From Globisporangium splendens (Eukaryota; Oomycota; Peronosporomycetes; Pythiales; Pythiaceae): a stretch of 64,000 bases of DNA. This document shows, piece after piece, positions 42,151 to 53,323 of this stretch (position 1 is the stretch's first letter; every line of letters starts with the position of its first letter). Position numbers and translations under genes: made by a program. The DNA lies in the NCBI GenBank assembly GCA_006386115.1, contig VFIW01000004.1, positions 1 to 64,000 of the forward strand, written 5' to 3'. The notes beneath the pieces were generated by a model. The model saw only the letters and a list, made by a program, of their open reading frames with translations, did no database searches and was not told the DNA's origin.

Positions 42151-42642
42151 GAGTATTTATTAGAGGTTGATGAATAAGGGGAGGTTTTTTGTATTGAAAA
42201 GATTAGACAGGCATGGGTAGCAAGAACCCAAGGGTTATTAATTAGTTACTGTAGAAATCCTAACTTTTGGCAACTATATTACACAGGTGATATTGTGTTG
42301 AATTTGGAGCTCATACCTGCATAATCACGTACTCCCATCGTATGATATATTGCATCCTCATATATTCATACAGGTTTACTTTAGTGGTTGTTTCTTCTGA
42401 CAAGGTCTGCTGAGTCTCGATTGCCTTTTCCTGGTTGCTTGTTTGAGGTGCTGATGGAATGAAGGGGGGCAAGGTTCCGCGCGCATTTTGCATTTTTGAA
42501 CCGCGGGCGGGTCCGTGGGTTTGTTTCGTTTTCCGCCTGTGGCGTCCGTCATTCAAGCGCGGGTCTCGTCCAAGTCACCCGCATTCACGACGCGACGCGC
42601 GCACCGAGTTCGAGAGGTTTTTTTTTTGTTGTATATATCAAC
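42151..42642. other. Intergenic, 492 bp
   Basis: Contains the 3' end of the FYVE gene transcript and the promoter of the Csm1-like gene, including a T-rich run at 42619-42627 and TATATAT just before the start codon. No further gene is seen. Confidence 0.5.
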
Positions 42643-44372
42643 ATGCGGGAGCTGCGCAAGGGACAGCAGATCGACTACTCGGACTTCTACACGCCCGAGG
42701 ACGCCAAGAAGGCGGCGCACAAGCCGCGCAAGGACGACAAGTACAAGGATGACGATGATGACAGTGAGGACGACCTGGTGCCGGTGAAGAAGCTCGCGAA
42801 GCCGTCGAGCAAGGCGCAGCCGAAGGAGAAGGAGCCTACAAAGAAGAAGAGCGCCGCCAAGGTTACTGTGAAGGCAGGGTCCAGTAGTCCTCCACGCGAA
42901 AACAACAAGAAGAAGCGCAAGCTGAACGATGCTGCGGCTGGGGAAACAGACGCAAAAGCGGAAACCAAGAAGAAAAAGCGCGATGACGACCGTGATGAGA
43001 AGAAGAAAATGCAGAACGGAGAGCCAGACGCGAAGAAGAAGAAAGCGGTAGAACCAACTGCAGCAGGAACGAAAGAGAAAAGCGCAAAGGAAAAGGAGCG
43101 CAAGCGAGAGAAAGAGAGTGCCAACGCAACGTCAAAACCCGAGAAAAAAGTTGTGAAGCCCGTCACTTCTTCCATCGTGCCGAAAAGCTCAAAACCGTTG
43201 AACAGTTCTTCCTCAGACTCCAGTGAAGTCACGGCGTTACGGAAGAAATATGACGAGCTCAAACATGTACGTTTACTGGTTGTGCGGGATCACTCTGTCT
43301 GAATTGCGGTCACAGTGACTAATCTGTTGTTGTGTGTCAACTCTTTGCATTCGCTCAGTTGCGTGAAACTGAGAGCGAGCGGTTACTCCAAGAAGCCAAA
43401 GCATTAGCGCAAGAAGAGAAGAAAACCTATGAACGAATGATCTCCAAGCTGAAACAAGAGGTCTCGACGCTTTCTTCGCGAGTTCAAGACGACCAGATTA
43501 AGCGCGAGAAGGAGATTGAGAAGCTTCAAACAGAGAATAGACTGAGGTAAGCTAACCCAATTTTTGTTCAGTAGCCCAGCGATGTGTTGATACTCACGAT
43601 TGCGGTGCTTTAGGCTAGAAAAACTTGAGCGACAATACGCAGATAGCAACGAAGACAGCCATGCCCAGCGAAAGCGAATTAAAGAACTGGAAGCGCAGCT
43701 GAATGAGTCAAAACGGCGCAACAAATCGAACGACAAGGCGCTGTCCGCTGCTGCACGTTCTGCTTCTTCAGGTAAGACTCTTCGTACTGGTATATCCTCC
43801 ATGACGCCGTCCAATCATAACATTGTTACGTCTTGGTCACTATATAGCATCAAGAGCTGTCGAAGACAACCTGCAATTAGCCCAAGCCAACAAGGTATGG
43901 AAACTGCGCGCTGTGCTTGGAATACTGGAAACAGAGCAATAACTTATTGATGTGACGGCGATTTGGTGTTGTGTAGCTCTTGGAAATCTACCGCCTCGTC
44001 ACGTCAACAGAGATCCAGCTGATCGAGACACTGGAAGACGACGACGATCCATCGTGCACCGACGTGTCCTGCACGACTATTGATTCCGCAACAGGAAAAC
44101 ACTTTCAGTTTGAACTCGGCGTCCCAGAAGATGAACATGAGGAAATCGAGTACCTTCCGGGTGACGCCCCAAGCAAAGATATCAAGATCCCCTCCTATTT
44201 ACGAGTACGTCAATTTCTTGCCGCATGATATGACGCGACCCATTTTCTCATCGATTTTTTTTTGCTTTCGTGCCCATAGGATGAATTGAGCTTCAAGCGT
44301 CCCGAGATGACAAAGTTCATGCGAACCATTCTGGACGTGGTCATTAGAAAGAACGCAAAGTCAAGTCGATGA
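42643..44372 (+). CDS. CSM1: Csm1/Pcs1-like chromosome segregation protein
   Basis: Six exons: 42643-43266, 43359-43546, 43614-43771, 43848-43894, 43977-44204, 44280-44372; 445 residues. Exon 1 encodes a very Lys/Asp/Glu-rich disordered tail with KKKRK-type nuclear signals. Exons 2-4 encode a long coiled coil (ERLLQEAKALAQEEKKTYER, LERQYADSNEDSHAQRKR). The C-terminus fits the Csm1/Pcs1 globular domain: EIYRLVTSTEIQLIE, then FQFELGV, then YLPGD and IPSYLRDELSFKRPEMTKFM. In yeasts Csm1 is a monopolin and rDNA-cohesion subunit that binds kinetochores through this domain. It converges with the Abitram gene 104 bp away. Confidence 0.75.
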
Positions 44373-44476
44373 GCTTCTTCGTCGCCTTTGAAACGTTAGC
44401 TAGCTAGAGATTTTTGAGTGACTGACAGTTGCTGCGAACAGCGCCGTGTTTTTTATTATCATCATATATGGGAGTA

Positions 44477-45696
44477 TTATTGATCTAATGGTGTGCTACT
44501 AGCTGGCTCTGGGTCCTGCTCCATCGGCGTCGCTTCGGTCTCTCCGCTGGCGTCGGCATCTGGACCCTCCTCTTGCTTCACTGATGCATCATCAGCTGCA
44601 GCGACGATCGAACGGTACTGGAAGTACTCATCTTTGCTCAAGAGCGACTCCTGAATTTCCGCAACCTCGACCTGCTTGGGCTGAATGATCACAAAGTATC
44701 CATCCGAATCGTTCTAGCATGAAGCGAATGCAGAGCGCCGTCAGTTCCTCGATATTCAAAGACCTAAAAGCCAGCATCGCAAGTCGCGGCTTATGCATGA
44801 AGAAAGAAAGAAAAAACTCACTTTCTCTTGCAGCAATTGAGGACGCTCCAGCAACTTCTCGTTCACCTCGAGCAAAGCGCCGCGAATGCAACTGCGGATC
44901 GCGTACGACGCGCCGCTTTTGCACTTGATCTGACACAAAATCGTCGTGGGCACCATGAACTGGCCGCCTTTCTTCTTCTTGCCGCTCACTTTGTTGTCCA
45001 GCACGTTGGGCGAGAACTCAACAGCCTCGATCTCTTCCTTCATGACCGGGTGGCTGGACGCGACGCCCACGACGCACAGGCGGTTCGAGTGCATGTGCAC
45101 GTACTGGTCTTCCATCTTCTTGTCCATCATGTCGCACGAGAAGAGCTCCGTGTAGTAGCGCTCAATCTGCAGCAAGTCACGTCAACATATACGTGAGAAC
45201 ATGCGCCATTGGCAGCGACCGATAAGCCAGTGAGGACTCACCATGGTGCCTCGCAGAGACGCTGGGCTTGCGGTCTTGCTGCCCAGGAACTTGCCCTCGT
45301 TGCGCGCGATCGTTTGCTCGCGGATGAGCTTCCGCTGCGCAACAATCGTCAGCATGCCGCCATCCTTCACCTCCGACCTTAATATGCATGAGTGCATATA
45401 GTAAGCACACAATCTAGTGGCTGCTAGCTACCACCTGCCATGGATATCAATAAGGCACACATAACGTACTTGCCGTGCGCGAACCTGCAATCTGGGAACG
45501 GACATCCGCCGGGCTTGTCGAAGTGCTTGCAGAGAGCCGTCTTGCGCAGCTTTTCGCGGCGCTCCACGCGGCGCTTCTTGTGCACCACGCCGCCTTCTTC
45601 GCTCGTAGCCTCGGTGGTGGTGATCGTCGTCGTTGTCTCCGCAATCGTCTCACTGCTCACAGTCGGCGCATCCGCTGCTGCCATTGCGTTCGTCAT
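44477..45696 (-). CDS. ABITRAM: CCCH zinc finger fused to Abitram (Simiate/FAM206A) domain
   Basis: Four exons: 45696-45470, 45377-45242, 45166-44822, 44713-44477; 314 residues from ATG 45696. Residues about 45-75 hold a CCCH finger (CKHFDKPGGCPFPDCRFAH) after a basic patch (HKKRRVERREK). The rest matches the Abitram family: ERYYTELFS, MHSNRLCVVGVASSHPV, KVSGKKKKGGQF, SCIRGALLEVNEKLL, LLQEK and DGYFVIIQPK. Abitram binds actin-regulatory and transcription-linked partners in animals and has a biotinyl/glycine-cleavage-H-like fold. The finger suggests an RNA-linked role here. The fusion is supported by in-phase splice sites at all three introns. The tail is acidic. Confidence 0.8.
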
Positions 45697-45948
45697 TTTT
45701 CTGGTTGTCGACTGCCCTTGGTTGAGCTGCTTTTGGACAAAATTTGGAGACTGGAGGTCACTACACGCCACTAATGTGGATTAACCAGCCAATGATTGGA
45801 CGAAACGAACGAGCGTTGTGCATCGCGGTCAAATGGGAACATCACTGCACGGCATTAGTGCGCACGTGCATCCACGTGGATCTCAATTGTGTCTATTAGC
45901 ATTACGTGGAGACGAAATGAATGCGTTGGAGGTCACCAGTATGCTCGT

Positions 45949-46893
45949 CTAAGGGATCTCGCGGTATGGCGACACGTCGCGGTAGCACGTGTCAAACACT
46001 TTGTCAAGGCATTCGTCCTCCTGCTCATAAATACACACAAAAACCAGGTTCATTAGCACACCAGAGAGATGAATATCATTGCGTATATGCAGATAGAACT
46101 AGTGCGAAATGGTCAAAACGTACTTTGCCCTTGCATGCTTCGTTGTGCTGGATCGAGAGCTTGGCTCGTCGGCGCGTGCAGATCTGCGCAATATTCCCAC
46201 ATATGCGCAAGTCAACACCCTCAAACAGTGCCTATCAAGTCCGCCTTCTCCGTCTCACCTGATGCTGCTTCGCGATATTGAAATTCTTGCGGAAAAACTC
46301 GTACTTCCAGTTGCAGTCACCACTGAGCGCCGCCGCGCGGATCTATATACACTCAAAGTGGTCATTTGTTTAGAGCCAATGTCTTTATGGCACTCACTAC
46401 GCATACACACATAAGCAAAACAATAGACTCGCCTCACTGCACGCGTGCTGCTCGCAGTTGTTCCAGTCCATCTTGGCGCGGCAGTGGTCGTACGCGTGGA
46501 TGAGCTCGTGCGCGAGCGTTCGGTCCATCCATTCCTGGTCCTGGATGTGGTTCTGGCAGAGCACCACGCCCGGCTTGCCCGCCTCGTCCAGGTGGAAGCC
46601 GCCGTTGATCTGGCCCACGCACTCGACGCTCGAGTAGAACCCCGCGTCCATCTTGCAGCCCATCTTCTCCATAATGTTCACCAGGAAGGACACGCGCGGA
46701 CCTGTTGCCACATCAACCCCAATCATGCCAATAACGATGAGCCTTTGGCGCCATGCATACAAAAATAGAGTATACAGCGACGACACGTACACTTGGTGAT
46801 GGCCTCCTCGCGCATCTCCTCGCAGCGCTGGTGGCGCGCGTCGACCTCATTGCCGCTCTTGCTCGTGTTGATCAGCGACTTGAGCGACTCCAT
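45949..46893 (-). CDS. ATP23: Mitochondrial inner-membrane protease ATP23
   Basis: Metalloprotease and F0-assembly chaperone of the intermembrane space. Five exons: 46893-46791, 46701-46438, about 46342-46259, 46183-46124, 46020-45949; 193 residues. The zinc-protease motif HELIHAYDHCR is followed by WNNCEQHACS, RAAALSGDC and a Cys-rich C-terminus (EACKGK..ECLDKVF..CYRDVSP). These fit the twin-Cys pattern of the family. Length is slightly short for ATP23 (about 200-230). All introns are GT..AG and 65-110 nt, apart from one of about 90 nt between exons 1 and 2. Confidence 0.9.
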
Positions 46894-47337
46894 CCTGGCA
46901 GCTTCTGATTGTGCTTGCTTGCTGGTGGAGTGGAGTGGAGTGGACAAACAAAGTACTTTTCTCAACAGAGAGGCTACTGTTGAGGTGGTATTTGTATGGG
47001 AGTTTGTATGTAGCTCCCGAATGGCCACCATACATGCATGACTGGGAAGCAGCGCAGATGGACATGCAGCGCACGCCTGCACATCTTCAGGAATAAAGAA
47101 TAGATGACAGTAGATACGCGTATGCAATACACAGAGAAGGTGATGAAATGCAGCAGCTCCCCATTGAACGCATGCACAACAAGAAAATGAAGCACAACCC
47201 ATCACTCCAATTGCCACCAGCAAAACGTGAACTACCTCCACATGCATTTGTGTTTTTTCTGTCTGTTTCTTTATTGGCGTCTCTGTGTATCTCTGGTTCT
47301 GTACGGTGCTGCAGCTGTGGTTGCTGTTGCTGCTGAT
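46894..47337. other. Intergenic, 444 bp
   Basis: Lies between the start of ATP23 and the stop of the bL12m gene, both on the minus strand. No supported gene is seen. The promoter of ATP23 must be here. Confidence 0.5.
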
Positions 47338-47931
47338 CTATTCCAATTCGACGACGGCGCCGACTTCCTTCAGTTGCGCGATCAACGCCTCGGCTTCGTC
47401 CTTCTTCACATCCTTCTTTAATACACTCGGCGCGCCTTCGACCAGTTCCTTCGCCTCCTTCAAGCCCAGACCTGTGATTGCTCGCACCTCCTTGATAACC
47501 TTAATCTTGCTCTTGGCATCGAAGCTCGCGAGCTTGACGTCGAACTGGGTCTTCTCCTCCTTTGGCTCCTCGGCAGCAGGCGCAGCGCCGCCGCCACCGC
47601 CAAAGCCACCCGAGAACGCAGAGTCAGGGATGTTGAATTTCTCCTACACAAGCATACACACGATTAGTTATCTGGCAATCATAACACAAATCCGCATTGC
47701 GCGTCTTACCTGAATGGCGGACGACAGCTCGACGATCTCCATCATGTTGAGCTCCAGGATCTGGTCCAAGACGGACTGCACCTTTGGCGACGTGGCCAGT
47801 TCGTTCTTCACGGCCGTCTGCGCATCGCTGGCGTCCGCGGAGAAGAACGCCACCTGCGCAAAGCGCGGGGCGGTGGCATTCGCGTTGCGGCGCGCGATGC
47901 TCAGGGCGCTTCGGGTCACACGGCTCAACAT
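47338..47931 (-). CDS. MRPL12: Mitochondrial ribosomal protein bL12m
   Basis: Two exons, 47931-47710 and 47643-47338; 175 residues. A basic N-terminal presequence ([18 protein letters not shown]) fits mitochondrial import. The N-terminal dimer region ([19 protein letters not shown]) is followed by a Gly/Ala hinge ([14 protein letters not shown]). The C-terminal factor-binding domain has [20 protein letters not shown] and ends [13 protein letters not shown]. It is the stalk protein of the mitochondrial large subunit. It is head-to-head with OST1. Confidence 0.93.
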
Positions 47932-48249
47932 GGTTCTTTCCTGCGGCAGTTCTTGCGTTTAGCGCTCGTGACAATGGGCAGAAGGAGAGATTGAATGGCT
48001 CGCAGTCCGAAAACGCTGCCTCCGCCACAAGCCGCGAGTCCAATTTCCACCAATCGTAATCAATAAAATCATTTTTCACCAATCCCTGGTCAAAGAAATA
48101 CACATTTCCGGATATCGAGTCTTTGCACATGTTTATCCGGAGGGAGATCGATACTGTATACATCCTGAATAGAGCGCTGTCCTCCCTCCTCTCATTTTGG
48201 ATCGGCGAGTGCCGCGTGGATCTCTCGCTATTAGGCAGAAGGAGGGAAG
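47932..48249. promoter_or_regulatory. Divergent promoter, bL12m and OST1
   Basis: 318 bp shared by two opposite start codons. On the OST1 side TCATTTTG (48192-48199) lies about 50 nt before the ATG and resembles the oomycete initiator. On the bL12m side the minus strand has CCATTGTC. Confidence 0.5.
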
Positions 48250-49870
48250 ATGGCGATAGGACGCAAGACGCTCGCGCTTTTGGCGCTCTTGTGCGCAGCC
48301 AACGTGGACGCCGCGGTCATCAATACGTCGGTGAGTACGTAGTGCAGCGAAAGGGGGTTATCTCCGTAGTTCCCGCTTCTTCTACGGGTCTCTCGAAGTG
48401 GAGAAAAGCGCGATTGAAAGGAAGACATGGAAGAGCTGCTTGCTGTTTCTTTCGGGTGGAAGCGCTCGTTATGCTGTTATGTGCGCATAGATATATTGAC
48501 GCTGTGTTGCTGTTTCTGTGGATGTTGTGTTATATTTACAGGTGAAGCGCGTGTTGGACTTGACGAAGCACGTCGTGCGCGTGCATACCGACATCCAGTT
48601 TGTCGACGCCGAGCAGGACACGAACGAGTACGTGTTTGGTCTCCCGAAGGACAAGGCGGAGCATGTGTCGCAATTGGTCGCCAAATGCGGCAAGATCCCG
48701 TGCGAAGTCGTGCCGGCGACCCACGTCGACGCGAATGCGCACCCAGACGTTGCGCAGTACACGGTCGTGTTGAAGAACAAGGTCGCCAAGGGCGAGACTG
48801 GCCACGTCAAGCTCACGTCCTACTTTACGCGCGTGTTGACGCCGTTCCCGGAAGAGATCACGCAAAAGGAGGAGCAGCTGGTGGTCTACGAAGACTCGCA
48901 CTTGCTACTCTCGCCGTACACGACGGAAACGCAGACGACGAAGGTCAAGCTGCCGTCGGGACGCGTGGAGAGCTTCTCGCAGATCCAGCCCGTGTCGCGC
49001 AAGGGAGCGACGATCTCGTACGGTCCATACACGAACGTGGAGCCATTCTCGGGTGACGCCAAGTCGCTGCGTGTGCATTTCAAGAACCACTCGCCGTTTA
49101 TGACGGTCACGAACTTGGTGCGTGAAATCGAAGTGTCCATGTGGGGCCGTGTGTCCGTGGAAGAAGTGTATGATTTGCTGCACACGGGCGCGAAGCTCAA
49201 GGGCGGATTCTCGCGCTACGAGTACACGGTGCAGAACGAGCGCGGCGCGTCGTTCCACGACATGCAGGCGCACTTGCCCAAGGACGCCGTGAGCGTGTAC
49301 TACCGCGACCAGATTGGCAACGTGTCGACGTCTCGCCTTCGCGTCACGAGCACGCGTCAGGAGTTGGCATTCAAGTCGCGATTCCCGATCTTTGGTGGCT
49401 GGAAGACGCAGTGGTACCTGGGCTACTCGGTGCCGACGCACTCGGTCCTGTCCCGTGATGGCGACAAGTTCAAGCTCGAGATTGACTTTTCGACGTCCAT
49501 CGAAGGCGCTGCCGTCGACGACCTCACGGTCAAGGTCATCTTGCCTGAGGGCAGCACGAACCTGCAGGCGAACTTGCCGTTCGCCGTCGACTCGATCACG
49601 GACAACACGCGCCGCCAGACGTACTTGGACACGCCGCTCGTCGGTCGCCCCGTGCTGATCATCTCCAAGAAGAACGTGATCGCGGCGCACAACGTGCCGT
49701 TCGAGGTCACTTTTGAGTTCCCGCAGGCGTTCATGCTGCACGAGCCGCTGCTGCTCGTGTCGGCATTTTTGGCGTTTTTCCTGTTCTGCATGGTGATCTT
49801 CCGTCTCGACGTGAGTCTGCTCTCGAAGAGCGGCGCGGCGGCAAAGGCGAAGAAGAGCAAGACCGAGTAA
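48250..49870 (+). CDS. OST1: Ribophorin I, oligosaccharyltransferase subunit OST1
   Basis: Subunit of the ER N-glycosylation complex. Two exons, 48250-48330 and 48542-49870, with a 211-nt intron directly after the signal-peptide exon; 469 residues. Residues 1-21 form a signal peptide (RKTLALLALLCAANVDA). The luminal part shows ribophorin I features (YSVPTHSVLSRDG, SRFPIFGGWKTQWYLGY). One C-terminal membrane span (LLLVSAFLAFFLFCMVIF) precedes a short Lys-rich cytosolic tail. It is shorter than the human protein (607), mainly at the C-terminus. Confidence 0.92.
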
Positions 49871-50273
49871 GCACACGTAGAGAATGGACGAAGACGAAGA
49901 AAGAGAGTGGAGAGAGAGAACGTGTTGTAGGCGTTGTTGTTTGTCCAGTGGGTCCAGGACTTTTCCCAATGATGACTGAACAAATCCATTTTGACGAACG
50001 TGAGAGTGAGCCGTTTCTGCTGTTTTCTAGTGTTGTTTATTTTGACAGCGTCTGTGTGCTGATCGTAAGCTTGTGCGTGCAAATGGCAGGTTAACAATCA
50101 AAGCACACATGATAAGACAAAAGAAAGAATGGTGTTTAGTTGAAAGCGCAGTACATTTTGCTTTAGTTCCGTTGTTGGACGATCACATGGTGATCAGAAG
50201 GCAGCCAGACACGACACAAGGCAATGCATGACGAGACCAGTCCAGTAGCTCAAGTTGCTTCCGGGAAAACAAC
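49871..50273. other. Convergent 3' flanks of OST1 and RPL3
   Basis: 403 bp between two stop codons. It holds the 3' untranslated regions and no gene. Confidence 0.5.
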
Positions 50274-51443
50274 CTAAGCACGGTTCTGGCGAGCGAGAGG
50301 ACCCAAGAACTTGGCCTTCTCTTCGGCGGTCTGGAAGCGACCGTGACCGAACTTGGACGACGTATCGATGAACTTGAGCTTGATCTCCTCGAGGGCCGAA
50401 CGCTTGGTGTGCACCAAGAGCGACTTACGGAGGGTAAGCACGCGCTTCTTGGTACCGACGATGGCACCCTTGATCATCAACCAGTCCTCGTTGACGACAC
50501 CGTAGTGAGGGAAGCCACCGAGAGGAGTGATCGACTTCTCGGTCAAGTCCTGCTCGGTCATGGCCGACTTGGCGTCACCAGCAGCACCGATGCGGTAAAT
50601 CTTCTTGTTGATTTCGGTACGGTGGTGGTAACCGTGCTGACCGGCACGCGCGACCGTGAAACGAACGCGCGATGGGTGCCACGCACCAATACAAGCGACC
50701 TTGCGGAGACCACGGTGAGTCTTACGTGGAAGACGCGACACGCCCCAACGGGTGATCACACCTTCGTAACCGTGACCCTTGGTCACACCGCAAATGTCGA
50801 TCAACTCGTCCTTGGCGAAGACAGCCGACACTGGCACCTGCTTCTCGAAAAGCGACTTGGCAAAGTCCACCTTGTCGGCAGCCGAACCACCGTTCACCTG
50901 CACTTCCAAAAGGTGCGCCTTCTTTTGGCGAAGGTTCACCTTGCGGATCTGGGTGTGCGCGAGCACACGCACCACCTGGCAGTACTTCTTGATACGGTTG
51001 ATCTCGTTCTCGATGTCCGCTGGGTTGGTCTGGTACTTCTTGGCGTACTTGGTGAACGCCTTGCGCTTGGCGTGGTACCAGTTCTTGTAGAAGCGACGCT
51101 TCACTTCTTCGCTCAAGTGCTCAGCCCAGACGGTGGTCAACGAGCGGAGACCGCGAGGAGTCTCGATGTAGCCCACGACACCGACGACCACCATTGGTGG
51201 GGTCTCGACGATCGACACGGCCTCGACGACTTCCTTCTTGTGCACCTTCGAGCCAGGTCGGTCGACTTCACGCACGATGTGCGTCATGCCGGCCTTGTAG
51301 CCCATGAAGGCCGTAAGGTGCGGCGCCTTGGACGCATCATCGCGAGGGAACTTGCGAACGCGACCGCGGTGGTGCTTGGTGCGCTTCTTTGGCAAGAAAC
51401 CGATGTGGCCGTGACGTGGGGCTTCGAACTTACGATGACCCAT
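50274..51443 (-). CDS. RPL3: 60S ribosomal protein L3 (uL3)
   Basis: Intronless, 389 residues, the normal eukaryotic length. Starts [20 protein letters not shown] and keeps the uL3 core: [19 protein letters not shown], the W-finger [20 protein letters not shown], and a peptidyl-transferase-proximal [16 protein letters not shown]. Part of the large subunit. Codon use is strongly biased (GGT, CGT, AAG), as expected for a highly expressed gene. Start at 51443 is chosen because residue 2 onward matches the family. An upstream open stretch is leader. Confidence 0.97.
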   Translation of the reverse strand: MGHRKFEAPRHGHIGFLPKKRTKHHRGRVRKFPRDDASKAPHLTAFMGYKAGMTHIVREVDRPGSKVHKKEVVEAVSIVETPPMVVVGVVGYIETPRGLRSLTTVWAEHLSEEVKRRFYKNWYHAKRKAFTKYAKKYQTNPADIENEINRIKKYCQVVRVLAHTQIRKVNLRQKKAHLLEVQVNGGSAADKVDFAKSLFEKQVPVSAVFAKDELIDICGVTKGHGYEGVITRWGVSRLPRKTHRGLRKVACIGAWHPSRVRFTVARAGQHGYHHRTEINKKIYRIGAAGDAKSAMTEQDLTEKSITPLGGFPHYGVVNEDWLMIKGAIVGTKKRVLTLRKSLLVHTKRSALEEIKLKFIDTSSKFGHGRFQTAEEKAKFLGPLARQNRA

Positions 51444-51717
51444 GATGGAACTGGATGCGAGAGCTACTGCAAAACTCAAACTATGCTCGTCAGCGCGAAC
51501 GCAGCAGCACACAGTCCAGCAACCATTCCCCCCTCCTCCACATGACCGACCCCACACCAACCAGTCATCCGCCATCGGAAATAAGCGGAGAATACCCAAA
51601 ATAGAACCCACATATTTATATCCGGACACTTGCGGACGTACTTTATCGAGTAGAACCGGTAGAACCAGAGCTTCTTATCGATCGGATGCTGGGAAGCGAC
51701 ATCAGAACGCGAGCAGC

Positions 51718-53216
51718 ATGGACCCACTGGAAGCGATCCTCGCGTCGATGGCCAGAGCCACGGGCAATGCGCCGGTGCCAACGACCGCATCGACCGCGAG
51801 TAGCAAGACGTCGAGCACAGCGTCCCAGCCGAAAAAGCGCGGACGCGACGCCAGCAGTGGTGAGAAAGATGTCGACGACGACGATGCGCTGATGTTTCCG
51901 GATCATGCAGGCGAAGCGTCCATTTGGAACCCGCGCGTGATGCAGAAACTCAGCGACGCGACCGCGCAGCGCAGCCAGAAGGCAGCGAGCAAGCACGTGG
52001 TCACGCCGCCCATGGAGATCGCGCGGCAGCAGACGGTGCGCATGCTCTGCAACCGGATCAAGCGCGCGAGCGAGGAAATGGGGATCCCCAAGCTGCCGAA
52101 CTCCACGTATGAGACCTGGCAGTTCACGTCCAGACTAACCGTTGCAGAGGTGTGAGACAGCGCTTCTGTCAATTTAAAAAATCTGTTGCTGGTCATCACT
52201 TACATGTTTTGTGTGTATTTGCACAGAACGATCCGTTGATCCCGCATGCTGGAAGCGATTACACCGGACTGCTGGAAGAGCTACTCAAAGCCGGTGCCTC
52301 GCGCTCCGTCGCCATCCGCAAGTGCAAGGAGCTCACGAAAGAATCCGAACGCTTGCTGCGCAAGTTCGTGCAGCAGGACTTCAGCATCGGAAAGAAGCAC
52401 GTGAAAACGAGCGTTGGTGAGGAGATGGTCCAGCTCACGTACGGGAACTCGACCGTCAAGTTGAGCAGCGCGCATTACAAGAAGCTTCAGGATCTCTACG
52501 AACGACATCGAAACGTATCGGTGACATCGCGTCCTCAGGAGAAGCGAGCGTTCGAGAACGCACTCTTCAGTCTGCTGCTGCGCTACGACTCGCTGGACGG
52601 AGGCGGCTTTCAGGCCGCGCTGAACGAGGAGTGCTTTGATGCGCTGCTGAAGCATTTCGACTGCAAGATGGAGTGCTTCGCTTCGCCGTTGAACTGTCGA
52701 TACGGTCGATTTTGCAGCGCGTTCTTGGATACCGACCACCCGTTTGGGAGTGTTGGCAGTTTCTTCGAGTTCTCCCCGCGCTCTGGTTGCTACGAAGCGA
52801 ACCCTCCGTTTATTCCGAAGTTGATCAAACGCATGGCGGATCACATGACGGCACTTCTCGATGCTGCGGACGGTCCGTTGGCGTTTATTATCATCATCCC
52901 AGCTTGGAACGAGACGCAAGGGTGGCAGCAGCTCAACAAGAGTCGCTACAACCAGAAGCATGTGCTGATTTCTCAAAAGGACCACGGATACTGTGAGGGC
53001 AAACAGCACATCCGCAAGACGAGATGGCGCATTGCATCGTTTGATACTAGCGTATTCTTCTGGCAAAACTCGAAGGCGATGAGCAAGTGGAAGATCACGC
53101 AAGAAGCCATAGGTGACCTGAAGGCAGGATTCCTCTCCAAGCAAGCTGATGAGAGAGATACGCTTGGCCTGCGCAAAAGTGGAAAGCGTGTGAAGACTGC
53201 CAAAACCAACGCATAG
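51718..53216 (+). CDS. PCIF1: PCIF1-type cap N6-adenosine methyltransferase
   Basis: Two exons, 51718-52149 and 52227-53216; 473 residues. The C-terminal two thirds match the PCIF1 methyltransferase region: FCSAFLDTDHPFGSVGSFFEF, the catalytic NPPF in GCYEANPPFIPKL, and an IIIIPAW strand. PCIF1 writes m6Am at the first transcribed nucleotide of capped mRNAs. The N-terminus is low-complexity with a PKKRGRD nuclear signal. It has no WW domain, which in animals binds the RNA polymerase II tail. The C-terminus is basic (RKSGKRVKTAK). Confidence 0.88.
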
Positions 53217-53323
53217 TCAGGATAGAGTATAGAATCAAATTATGTACGCGAGAACATCCGAGGCTGAATGCTTTCTTGTTGCAGACGCTCAGACCTGCTA
53301 ACGCATGGTAAAACTCGCACTGC

